Below are positions 51,571 through 60,176 of a DNA stretch of 64,000 bases, in pieces. The position numbers and the translations under genes were made by a program. A model generated the notes under the pieces. It was given only the letters and a program-made list of their open reading frames with translations. It made no database searches and was not told the origin of the DNA. Origin of the DNA: Gloeothece verrucosa PCC 7822. GTDB taxonomy: Bacteria; Cyanobacteriota; Cyanobacteriia; Cyanobacteriales; Microcystaceae. The first letter of the stretch is position 1. Each line of letters opens with the position of its first letter. The DNA lies in contig NC_014533.1 of the NCBI RefSeq assembly GCF_000147335.1, positions 558,001 through 622,000 of the forward strand. The letters run 5' to 3'.

Positions 51571-54500
51571 ATGACTAAACCAAAAAGAAAACGTGGGGTT
51601 GTGCTTACGCCAGAAGGGCTTGAAAAACTCTTGCAAGCGAGGCTAAAGTCAGAAAATGAAGAAAATGAAGGAGTGCGCTATACTTTAGAACAATTAAGTG
51701 AGCGCACGGGATTAGACCTTCATACGATAAAAAGAGTCCTCGCTTGTGACGAAGGCGTTGATCTGCGAACCCTTGAACGTTTATTTCTCTCATTTAATTT
51801 AAAATTAACCACCAACTTTTATAGCGTTCCAAACCCTAACAAACGGCAAGATTGGGGAGAGGCAATTTGTACCTCTCTTTTTTATGGACGCATTGAAGAA
51901 CTAGAAATTTTAGAAAAATGGTTAATACAAGATCGTTGCCGCTTAGTAACGATTTTAGGTATTGGAGGAGTAGGCAAAACTTGTCTGTCTGTTAAATTAG
52001 CAGAACAAGTTCAAAATCAATTTGATTGTGTTATTTGGCGCTCGCTACGAGATGCACCCTCCTTAAGTTGTATTTTGAATGACCTGATCCAATTTTTATC
52101 TTATGAACAAGAAAGTATAACCGATATAGCTGACAGTCCTAAAGAACAAATTACCAGATTAATCAAATGGCTTCGCGCTTCCCGTTGTTTAGTAGTATTA
52201 GATAATCTTGAGTCTTTATTACAAGATCAAACGCGGGCCGGACAATATCGAGACAATTATCAAGAGTATGCTAATTTATTTAAACGAGTAGGAGAATCCG
52301 ACCATCAAAGCTGCTTACTTTTGACAACTCGAGAAAAACCGAGAGAAATAGCGTTTTTGGAAGGTGAAGTGATGCCAGTGAGAACCTTTCGATTACGAGG
52401 GGTAAAAAATGAAGAAGGGACAGAAATTCTTAAAGCTAAAGGAGTACATGGTCTAGAGTCTCAGTTTGCCCAACTGACAAAACGTTATGCAGGTAACGCT
52501 TTGGCTTTAAAAGTAGTAGCCACTACGATTCAAGATTTATTTGGTGGAAATATTAACTTATTTTTGCAAGAAGATACCACAATTTTTGGCGATTTACGTG
52601 ACCTCATAGAACAACATTTTGCTCGATTATCAGATTTAGAAAAAGAGATTATGTGTTGGTTAGCTATTAATCGAGAACCAGCCTCTTTATCTCAATTACG
52701 AGAAGATATGATTTTTGCTCGTTCTTCTCAAATTTTATTGGAGGAATTAGAATCATTATCTAGGCGTGAATTAATTGAACGGCAGGGTGATTGTTTTACA
52801 CTACAACCTGTAGTAATGGAGTACGCCACAAGTTTTTTAATCGAGCAGGTTAGCAAAGAAATTGCTAATCAACAGAAATTTCAATTTTTTCGCTGTCATG
52901 CACTAATGAAGGCTCAATCTAAAGATTATATTAGAGAATCCCAAATTCGTTTGATTGTTCAGCCGCTTATCGCCGAATTGTTCAGGTTTTTTTCTTGCCA
53001 ACAAGATATCGAAAGCCGCTTAAAAGAAATTTTAGTGGCTCTCAGAGAGAAAGCACCTTTAGAATTAGGATATACGGCGGGTAACATTTTGAATCTATTT
53101 TGTCAAATGGGAACTGATCTGACAGGCTATGATTTTTCCCATCTGACCATTTTGCAAGCTGATTTGCGGCATAACAAATTACATAATACGGATTTTACCT
53201 GTGCTAATTTAACTAAATCAGCTTTTGCTGAAACCCTAGGCGGAATACATTCTCTAGCATTCAGTCCAGACGGGAGCTTTTTGGTCATCGGTGATACAAA
53301 TAATGATATTTATCTTTACTCAATTAAGGAAGAAAGGCACAAATTTATTTATAAAGAACATTTTGGGTGGATCTGGTCCCTTAAATTTAGCCCCAAAGGA
53401 AATTTATTTGCTAGTAGCAGTGTTGACAAAACAATAAAACTTTGGGATGTTGAGACAGGAAAAAGTATTCAAACATTGCAAGGTCATAAAGGGGGAGTAT
53501 GGTCAATTGCTTTTAGCTCAGATGGTTGTTTATTAGCCAGTAGTAGTGAAGATAAAACAGTAAGGTTATGGGATGTTAATACAGGGCAATGTCTAAAAAT
53601 TTTTGAACAAGATGACACTCAAAGTTTAGGAGTCGCGTTTAGTCCAAATAACCAAGTTTTAGCAAGTAGTCATGAGAGCGGAAAAATACACCTCTGGGAT
53701 ATTAGCACAAGACAATATTTGGCGACTTTACAGGATAATACTCATAGAGTTGAATGTATTGCTTTCAGTCCAGATGGACAGAAGCTTGCTAGTGGAAGCA
53801 GCGATAAAACTGTGAAAATTTGGGACCTTACTACAAAAAAATGCTTATTTATTTTACAAGGTCATACAGACATAATAATTTCAGTTAGTTTCAGCCCAAA
53901 AACAAACATACTGGCTAGTAGTGGAGAAGATAAAACGGTAAAATTATGGGATATCAACACTGGCCGTTGCGTTAAAACATTAGAAGGACATGAAACCCGC
54001 GTTTGGATTGTTGACTTTAGTCCAGATGGAAAAATCTTAGCCAGTGGGAGTGATGATCAAACTGTAAAACTATGGGACCTTAGTAAAAATCAATGTTGTA
54101 AAACTTTACGGGGTTGGAGTAATGGAGTATGGTCTATTGCTTTTAGTCCAGATGGTCATAAACTTGTTAGTGGCAGTAACGATCAGACTCTAAATTTATG
54201 GGATATTACCACAGGTCTGTGTCGAAAAATGTGGCATGGACATAATCATCGTGTGACTTCAGTAGCATTTAGCCCTAATAATCGTATTTTTGCTAGTAGT
54301 AGCGAAGATCAAACTATTAAGATCTGGGATGTTGAGACTTTACAGTATATTAAAAGTTTACAAGGACATACCCATCGGGTTTGGTCTGTTGCTTTCAGTC
54401 CAGACGGACAAACTTTAGCTAGTGGTTCTCAAGAACAAGTAGTCAGGTTGTGGAATATTACTACGGGTCAATGTTTTAAAAGTTTACAAGGACATACCCA

Positions 54501-55092
54501 TCGAATTTGGTCTGTTGCTTTCAGTCCAGATGGACGAATTTTAGCAAGCGGTTCCCACGATCAAACTATTAGATTATGGGATATTCACACAGGTCAATGT
54601 CTTAAAATATTTGATGAACATCAAGATTGGATTTGGTCTGTTGTTTTCAGTCCAGACGGACGAATTTTAGCTAGTAGTAGTAGCGATCGGACGATCAAAA
54701 TTTGGGATGTTTTTACTGGTCAATGTCTTAAAACTTTACGGGGCCATAGTCATTGTGTCTATTCTATTGCTATCAGCCGGGATAATCAAATTTTAATTAG
54801 TGGTGGCGGAGATCAATTGATAAACTTATGGGATATTAATACAGGAATTTGTCTAAAAAGTTTACCAAAGCAACCTAAATGGATTTGGGCAGTTCGGTTA
54901 AGTCCAGATGGTCAAACTTTTAGCACTGCTTGTGAAGATGGAACAATTAAACTCTGGGATATGCAGACAGGAGATTGTTTAAAAACTATGAAAAGTCCTA
55001 AATTTTATGAAAAGATGAAAATTAATGGAATTAGAGGTATTACCTCCGCTACTATTAACACTTTAAAAACTTTAGGAGCGCTAGAGGAATAA
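51571..55092 (+). CDS. NB-ARC STAND ATPase with 14 WD40 repeats (NLR/Apaf-1-like)
   Basis: This 1,173-residue protein starts with a helix-turn-helix-like domain (about 10-95, YTLEQLSERTGLDLHTIKRV). An NB-ARC ATPase follows (about 100-420): Walker A ILGIGGVGKTCLSV near 130, Walker B CLVVLDNLESLL, sensor SCLLLTTREKPRE. A winged-helix/ARC2 region with GNALALKVVATTIQDL and a short pentapeptide-like linker (GYDFSHLTILQADLRHNKLH, about 520-550) come next. Fourteen WD40 repeats of 42 residues then cover about 559-1155, enough for two seven-bladed propellers. STAND ATPases oligomerise after ligand sensing, and several such proteins defend bacteria against phage; here a signalling or immune role is inferred. 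No effector enzyme (nuclease, TIR, protease) is visible. Confidence 0.9.
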   Translation: MTKPKRKRGVVLTPEGLEKLLQARLKSENEENEGVRYTLEQLSERTGLDLHTIKRVLACDEGVDLRTLERLFLSFNLKLTTNFYSVPNPNKRQDWGEAICTSLFYGRIEELEILEKWLIQDRCRLVTILGIGGVGKTCLSVKLAEQVQNQFDCVIWRSLRDAPSLSCILNDLIQFLSYEQESITDIADSPKEQITRLIKWLRASRCLVVLDNLESLLQDQTRAGQYRDNYQEYANLFKRVGESDHQSCLLLTTREKPREIAFLEGEVMPVRTFRLRGVKNEEGTEILKAKGVHGLESQFAQLTKRYAGNALALKVVATTIQDLFGGNINLFLQEDTTIFGDLRDLIEQHFARLSDLEKEIMCWLAINREPASLSQLREDMIFARSSQILLEELESLSRRELIERQGDCFTLQPVVMEYATSFLIEQVSKEIANQQKFQFFRCHALMKAQSKDYIRESQIRLIVQPLIAELFRFFSCQQDIESRLKEILVALREKAPLELGYTAGNILNLFCQMGTDLTGYDFSHLTILQADLRHNKLHNTDFTCANLTKSAFAETLGGIHSLAFSPDGSFLVIGDTNNDIYLYSIKEERHKFIYKEHFGWIWSLKFSPKGNLFASSSVDKTIKLWDVETGKSIQTLQGHKGGVWSIAFSSDGCLLASSSEDKTVRLWDVNTGQCLKIFEQDDTQSLGVAFSPNNQVLASSHESGKIHLWDISTRQYLATLQDNTHRVECIAFSPDGQKLASGSSDKTVKIWDLTTKKCLFILQGHTDIIISVSFSPKTNILASSGEDKTVKLWDINTGRCVKTLEGHETRVWIVDFSPDGKILASGSDDQTVKLWDLSKNQCCKTLRGWSNGVWSIAFSPDGHKLVSGSNDQTLNLWDITTGLCRKMWHGHNHRVTSVAFSPNNRIFASSSEDQTIKIWDVETLQYIKSLQGHTHRVWSVAFSPDGQTLASGSQEQVVRLWNITTGQCFKSLQGHTHRIWSVAFSPDGRILASGSHDQTIRLWDIHTGQCLKIFDEHQDWIWSVVFSPDGRILASSSSDRTIKIWDVFTGQCLKTLRGHSHCVYSIAISRDNQILISGGGDQLINLWDINTGICLKSLPKQPKWIWAVRLSPDGQTFSTACEDGTIKLWDMQTGDCLKTMKSPKFYEKMKINGIRGITSATINTLKTLGALEE

Positions 55093-55256
55093 AAAAAACA
55101 GGGCTGATTTATAAATTTTTCGGTTTGTATAGCTATGATTATTAGCCTTATCAAAAAACGAAAAAATTCAAATCTTTTCCCTGTTCTCTCCGCATTAACT
55201 GTTACTTATAATATAACAAGTTTGGAAGAACTAAAAATTTTAACTTTAAAATAAGG

Positions 55257-56291
55257 TCAAGGTTTACAAGCAGTAATAATACTCCAATAACCGCAAGTTG
55301 GCTTGACTTCTACATTCTCAAAACCAACTTTTTTTAAAAGAGTGGTTAACTCATGACCTGAGTATTGCTGTCCTTCTGTCCATAAAAGCATGATCATATT
55401 AGAAGCAGCAACAGATAAAGGACCGTTTTTTTGCTCATTATAAAGCATTTCATGAATAATAATGCGCCCTCCAGATTCTAAATTATTAAAACTTTTTTGC
55501 GCTAATAAAAAACATTTTTCTAATGACCAATCGTGAAAAATATCACTATAAAAATGAATGTCTGCTTTGGGAAAAGGTTGATTCCATATATCACAAATTT
55601 CAGTTTTAATACGTTCTTGTAAACCATATTTGCTTACAAATTCTTTAGCCAAGTTGCAAACAGAAGCCAAATCTATAATAATAGCTTCTAAGTTCGGCCA
55701 TCTCATGACGGCATTAATAGCATAAATTCCTGAACCTCCGCCAATATCTAGCAAAACCTTGTTTTTTGACAAATCAAGATTATCTGCCCACGCTTGCGCT
55801 GGAGCAAGATTACGATCATGAATTGCATAAGTAAAAGCCCGTGCTAAATCTACCTTTTCTTGATGAGTTTGAAACAGATCATTTCCCGCATATATTTGTG
55901 CAGAATTAGTCAGTACAGCATTTTTCAAGTTTTGCCATGAGTATATATTTTCATTGGCACTCAAAAAATTTAAAAAATTACCTAAATAATTTGGGCTACT
56001 TTCCACAAGATAATTTTGTGAAAATTGCGTAAGTGAATAATAATTATTTTTAATTTGTAAAAGCCCAGTCGCTAGACACATGGATAAAAGAGCGTTGGCT
56101 GCACGATGCTCAATTTTGAGTATTTGACAAACTTCTGGCACGGTCAAAGGTTTTTCAACAAATATCGAAAAAAAATTAAGGTTATAGGCTACCAGAAGGG
56201 TTTTAAAGCTAATATGTCCAGATATTAAATCCCACAATATTCGCTCATCTGTTGTCGGTTTCTGTATTTTTGCAAAAGTATTTTGGTTCAT
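55257..56291 (-). CDS. SAM-dependent O-methyltransferase (plant COMT/ASMT type)
   Basis: The 344-residue enzyme has an N-terminal dimerisation/winged-helix domain (about 1-105, TLLVAYNLNFFSIFVEKPLT, ANALLSMCLATGLLQIKN) and a class I methyltransferase core. SAM motif I is VLLDIGGGSGIYAINAVM near 175-192. The catalytic His follows in DIFHDWSLEKCFLLAQK, exactly where plant caffeate and acetylserotonin O-methyltransferases have HDW. C-terminal elements GGRIIIHEMLYNE and LTTLLKKVGFENVEVKPT complete the fold. It should methylate a hydroxyl on a small, perhaps phenolic or enolic, molecule. It is the last gene of a four-gene minus-strand run, 114 bp after the ketosynthase-like gene. Confidence 0.88.
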   Translation of the reverse strand: MNQNTFAKIQKPTTDERILWDLISGHISFKTLLVAYNLNFFSIFVEKPLTVPEVCQILKIEHRAANALLSMCLATGLLQIKNNYYSLTQFSQNYLVESSPNYLGNFLNFLSANENIYSWQNLKNAVLTNSAQIYAGNDLFQTHQEKVDLARAFTYAIHDRNLAPAQAWADNLDLSKNKVLLDIGGGSGIYAINAVMRWPNLEAIIIDLASVCNLAKEFVSKYGLQERIKTEICDIWNQPFPKADIHFYSDIFHDWSLEKCFLLAQKSFNNLESGGRIIIHEMLYNEQKNGPLSVAASNMIMLLWTEGQQYSGHELTTLLKKVGFENVEVKPTCGYWSIITACKP

Positions 56292-56405
56292 AAGCTGTCA
56301 GATATATAGTGTTTCTATTTGAGTTGTGAATAAACTTGGTCGTCAAAAGGGAACAGGGAACACCCTAACTGGTGAGACCCGTACCGTTGGCGAGGTTCCG
56401 AATGC

Positions 56406-57497
56406 CTAGTGCGCCGTTGATAAAGGATCTGGTCCTAAAGCTATATTTCCCCAACGTATTACACTAGCGGCGGCAACACCAGCCGCCCCAAAACCATAAA
56501 TAAAAACTAAATCATTTTCTTGAATTTTACCTAGTTTTGCAGCGTAATAAAGATTAGCTACTGTAATAACAGGGCCAATATTAGCAATTTGAGGATATAA
56601 ATTAAAAGTCTTTGTTGAACTAATACCTAATACACGACTGCAAAAGCTTGCCAGCCAGGCAGTAGAAGTATTAAAAAGAAAAAAGTCAATATCCTCAATA
56701 GATAAGCCCGCCTCAGCCATCGCTCCCTCACTACAGGTACGCAGAAATCCTACTGCGGTTTCCCGAATCGCTCGATTTGCTCCCTTGTTTAATTTCATAC
56801 GAATCTGAAGCTGTCCTTGAGCATCTGACTGAAGCTTGGCAGAAACCAAATTTGCTAAAGCAGAGGTGTGTATTGCTTTAGTACCCAAAAGCCCTTGATT
56901 GCCATTTATGGGACCTACCAGGAAAGCTCCTGCACAATCTCCTGTAAACCAAGAGAGAGTATCCGTCTCATCAAAAAAACGAGAGTAACAACAGGAAATA
57001 ACCACAAGCACATTGTCGTATTCTCCTGTACGCACGAGAGAACAGGCTGTTTGCAGAGCTACTGGAGTGACCCCACAGGTTCCATCTAGATTCCAAGCCG
57101 CTCCCTGCAAACCAAGCTTTTGAGCAAGAAATGCAGCATCTCCAAACCCTACTTGTTCTGGCCAAATAGAAGCCACTAGCATTAAATCTATATCATTTAT
57201 AGTTAATTGCGCTGCATTAAGAGCATCTTTTGCCGCCCGCTCTTGTAGATTTAATGCCGATTCATCAGTACCTAGTATCCATCGCTCAACAGTACCTCGA
57301 AAAGGGTCTGATAGGTACGGCATCATTTCTTCGTCAAACTCGTTAGTAGGAGAACCAGTGAGTGAAAAAAGTTTTGCTAAGTTTTGTTGTTCAGCATTAG
57401 CCACCAGTTCAGAAAAATTTTTTTTATAATAATCGTTTGTTCGTTTGATACTGGGGAAACTCAGCCCGATTGAACGAATGCCAACTGAAAAATTCAT
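56406..57497 (-). CDS. KAS III (FabH)-like ketosynthase/acyltransferase with catalytic His replaced
   Basis: The 363-residue protein has the thiolase fold of beta-ketoacyl-ACP synthase III: NLDGTCGVTPVALQTACSLV with nucleophile Cys141, then VLVVISCCYSRFFDE and FTGDCAGAFLVG, which align with the DGAGA loop. The His of the FabH triad, normally in a P-H-Q-A-N motif, is Asn276 here (FLFNTSTAWLASF). The third residue, Asn306, is retained (ANIGPVITV). Loss of the His disfavours decarboxylative condensation but leaves Cys-based acyl transfer possible, as in CerJ- and XclB-type acylating ketosynthases. AAGGAGT before the ATG at 57497 fixes the start. It follows the ThDP enzyme by 14 bp and is surely cotranscribed. 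Confidence 0.85.
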   Translation of the reverse strand: MNFSVGIRSIGLSFPSIKRTNDYYKKNFSELVANAEQQNLAKLFSLTGSPTNEFDEEMMPYLSDPFRGTVERWILGTDESALNLQERAAKDALNAAQLTINDIDLMLVASIWPEQVGFGDAAFLAQKLGLQGAAWNLDGTCGVTPVALQTACSLVRTGEYDNVLVVISCCYSRFFDETDTLSWFTGDCAGAFLVGPINGNQGLLGTKAIHTSALANLVSAKLQSDAQGQLQIRMKLNKGANRAIRETAVGFLRTCSEGAMAEAGLSIEDIDFFLFNTSTAWLASFCSRVLGISSTKTFNLYPQIANIGPVITVANLYYAAKLGKIQENDLVFIYGFGAAGVAAASVIRWGNIALGPDPLSTAH

Positions 57498-57511
57498 TAC
57501 TCTTTTACTCC

Positions 57512-59272
57512 TTATAATAAATAATGATTTGATTTTTGTGCCATTAAACTTTGAATGCGTTTTCCAATCGGAGCAACAACACTTGAGTCAATCACTACAT
57601 CAACTACAAAAGGAACGCTAGAAGCCATAGCTTGCTCCAATGCTAATTTGATCTGACTTTCGTTTTCTACACGAATACCTTTTGCGCCCATTCCTAAAGC
57701 AATTTTTACAAAATCTGTTTTAGGAATTGTTACATTAACATTATTGTAATTTTCAAACCCCATTCCTTGCTCACACATATTGTAGCGTCCGTCATTAAGA
57801 ACAATCCAAACCACAGGAATAGCATATTTTACCGCAGTGCTAATTTCATTATTCATTAACATCGCTCCATCCCCAACAATTGCTATTGCTTTGCCTTGAT
57901 GTGCTATGGCAGCCCCAACTACTCCTGTAACAAAATGTCCCATTGAGGCAAATCGAGTAGTTATACGATAACGATTTGCTTGAGTAAATCGCAGTAGATG
58001 AGTAGCCCAAGCCAATGAATTTCCTCCTTCAGCCATAATTATGGCATTACTTCCTTCGACTATTATTCTTTGAATCATATTCATCAGCACTTGAGGACGC
58101 ACAGGAGTTTGGGCATTGGGATTAATAACAAACCGTTGTGGCCTTGGTATTTTTAGTCGTGTGAAAACATTTTTGTTTTTAGAAAAATAATTCAGTAGCT
58201 CTTTGACAAATAAATTTATATCTGATTGGATTCCAACAGTTTCTGAGTTTGGGTAAGCGGTTCCAGGTATATCTGAATTAAGGTCGACATGAACAAACCC
58301 TTTTTTAGGAATCATATTAGGATTCCATAAAGAAGTCAATTCCCCCAAGCGTGTTCCTAAAACCAGGGTGCGTAAAGGGCACTGTTCCTGCATATATTTC
58401 AAAACTGATTCATGTCCGGCAAAACCAGTAACACCAACAAATTGAGAATGGTCTTCTGGGAAAATTCCCTTGCCGCGTGGAGAACATATTACTCCGGCTC
58501 CTGTTGTTTCAGCTAATTGACGGATGGCTTCTGCCGCAGAGCGTGCCCCAAAACCAACCCAAATCGCAAAATGTCCCTCAGACAATAATCGCCCACATTC
58601 AGCTACTGTTTGCTGAGTGGTTGTAACTAGAGAACGAGAAAACGGAACCAAAGGTAATAGGCTATTAATTTTGCTAGCTTGGATAGCTCTAGAAATACTC
58701 ACATGAGCGACAAAACCCCCTGGTTGTTCTAAACCTGAAGCTAACCGACGAGCAATGACCGGCAGTTGATCCGGAGATTCAAAGGTAGTGGCGTAATTAA
58801 ATAAAGTTCCTGATGTAAAAATTCCTTCATGCGGCATGGTGTAGGTACTGGTTTCTTGGCACGCCCAACGCCCTCGCTGCGGAGCAGAGGTAGCTCCTGA
58901 TAAAAAAATGACTTTGGCTCCTTCCCAACGGGCTGCCATTAAACCAGTCAAGGCATTAGTAATGCCGGGTCCAGTGGTGGTAAAAACGACTACTGGTTTA
59001 TTACTGGCAAAATAGGCTTCGGCTGCGGCAAAAGCGGCTCCGGCTTCATGACGAAAATGCAGCACTTGTATTGAGCTATGAGCTAAAGCATCCCACAACG
59101 GGGCGATCGCTCCTCCTGAAACCCCAAAAGCATATTGTACCCCCATCTGTTCTAACATATTGACGATGGCATGGCTGACGGTCGTTGTGGAATTTTGGCT
59201 TAAAGAATTTTTATTCAGTTTAGCTAATTGGGTGTTTTGGTTGATAGTTTTTGCGGGAAAAGTTGTACTCAT
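57512..59272 (-). CDS. ThDP-dependent enzyme of the acetolactate/acyloin synthase family
   Basis: The 586-residue protein has the three domains of ThDP enzymes. The N-terminal PYR domain starts with NMLEQMGVQYAFGVSGGAIA and contains the catalytic Glu76 in HFRHEAGAAFAAAEAYF. The central Rossmann domain contains HFAIWVGFGARSAAEAIRQL. The PP domain carries the GDG motif AIVGDGAMLMNNEISTAVKY near 466, binding Mg-diphosphate with Asn in VLNDGRYNM. The first 30 residues are a disordered Thr/Asn-rich extension. True acetolactate synthase of amino-acid biosynthesis would pair with ilvN, which is absent. The context (FabH-like and O-methyltransferase genes) points to secondary metabolism, making an acyloin from alpha-keto acids. 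Confidence 0.88.
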   Translation of the reverse strand: MSTTFPAKTINQNTQLAKLNKNSLSQNSTTTVSHAIVNMLEQMGVQYAFGVSGGAIAPLWDALAHSSIQVLHFRHEAGAAFAAAEAYFASNKPVVVFTTTGPGITNALTGLMAARWEGAKVIFLSGATSAPQRGRWACQETSTYTMPHEGIFTSGTLFNYATTFESPDQLPVIARRLASGLEQPGGFVAHVSISRAIQASKINSLLPLVPFSRSLVTTTQQTVAECGRLLSEGHFAIWVGFGARSAAEAIRQLAETTGAGVICSPRGKGIFPEDHSQFVGVTGFAGHESVLKYMQEQCPLRTLVLGTRLGELTSLWNPNMIPKKGFVHVDLNSDIPGTAYPNSETVGIQSDINLFVKELLNYFSKNKNVFTRLKIPRPQRFVINPNAQTPVRPQVLMNMIQRIIVEGSNAIIMAEGGNSLAWATHLLRFTQANRYRITTRFASMGHFVTGVVGAAIAHQGKAIAIVGDGAMLMNNEISTAVKYAIPVVWIVLNDGRYNMCEQGMGFENYNNVNVTIPKTDFVKIALGMGAKGIRVENESQIKLALEQAMASSVPFVVDVVIDSSVVAPIGKRIQSLMAQKSNHYLL

Positions 59273-59363
59273 AATTCGTTGATTTACTCTTGTATTAAAG
59301 AAAATTATGCAACTGATTATGCTTTTTATTAGAGCTTATTAAGTCCATTAATTAAAGAGCGGG

Positions 59364-59720
59364 TTAATCAATTCGTGTTTGATTTTCGCTTCCTTCGCTA
59401 ATTTTTATCCATTTTTGGATGAGATTAGTGATAACAAAACGAATTTTTAGTTTTTTTTGTGTACAAAGCACTTTGAACTCTAGTTTTAGAGAGCTAGGAA
59501 GATAGCCTTTAATATCTTCATAAGTTTCATTTAAAACATCTTCGAGATATTCAAATTCGTTTGTGGGACCGTTATTTAGAATCCACTCACGAATTAGACT
59601 TTCGATCACGTCACTCATATTCAAGTTTTTTTGTACACAGATTACCTTAAACTTGAGCTTAAGGGAGCTTGGAATAGATGCTTTAACAACCAGTTTTCTG
59701 TCTCCTTGTTTTTCAATCAC
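59364..59720 (-). CDS. Tandem ribbon-helix-helix DNA-binding protein
   Basis: This 118-residue protein consists of two copies of the same 40-residue unit. Unit 1 is VKASIPSSLKLKFKVICVQK plus NLNMSDVIESLIREWI (about 12-47), and unit 2 is IKGYLPSSLKLEFKVLCTQK plus KLKIRFVITNLIQKWI (about 70-105). Each is a beta strand, helix, turn and helix as in RHH repressors. Unit 2 has lost the M-S-D-V turn (I-R-F-V). RHH proteins normally dimerise from single units, and a fused pair can bind DNA as one chain, as F-plasmid TraY does. The start is a GTG (59720) and the only in-frame one. It precedes the ThDP gene by 91 bp and is likely the operon's own regulator. Confidence 0.7.
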   Translation of the reverse strand: MIEKQGDRKLVVKASIPSSLKLKFKVICVQKNLNMSDVIESLIREWILNNGPTNEFEYLEDVLNETYEDIKGYLPSSLKLEFKVLCTQKKLKIRFVITNLIQKWIKISEGSENQTRID

Positions 59721-60176
59721 TAAATCACCGTAGTGCTTTATGACTTAATATGCTCATTTTTTTTCTGTTGCACCAGTCAAGATAAGGAAGTTAACAATTA
59801 AAAATGATTACAATGGGTTTGATGGTATTTTTTAAATCTTAATCAATTAAATAAAAGTAAAAAATACTTTTTTAGCTATTTTTTACCCAAAAATACTTTT
59901 TTTGTTTTTAAATGCCTTATTTTTATTGATTTTATTTTGAGATGACAAGCAAGTCGATTTTTTATATTGATCACTTATTTGCTGAAATTATAGCTTGTGC
60001 CTGACTCGGACTGATGCTGATGGTTATGTGGTTTTTCTTGGCTTAAGTTCCTAAACTTCACTGGTGGCAGGCAAGCTAACAACCGATACTGTTAAGCAAA
60101 AATACAGACTATCTCTGTTTAACGAGAGCAACGAGAAGCGATAAAAGTCGTTTATGAGTAATACATTAGGTGATCT
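59721..60176. other. Divergent AT-rich intergenic region with direct repeats
   Basis: This 456-bp gap separates the RHH-led operon (minus) from the multicopper oxidase gene (plus). AAAATACTTTTTT occurs twice, at 59861-59873 and 59890-59902, 29 bp apart, close to three helical turns. These are candidate binding sites for the tandem RHH protein. No gene, TIR element or structured RNA was recognised. Confidence 0.45.

Noticed and set aside
53250..55000. Regular DNA repeats of about 126 bp
   Set aside because: They encode WD40 units in one open frame and are part of a protein, not a CRISPR or satellite array.
56335..56405. GC-rich stretch between the methyltransferase and ketosynthase genes, with GGGAACA doublets
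   Set aside because: It resembles a heptamer relic, but the units are too few and no clear ends, hairpin or terminator could be supported.
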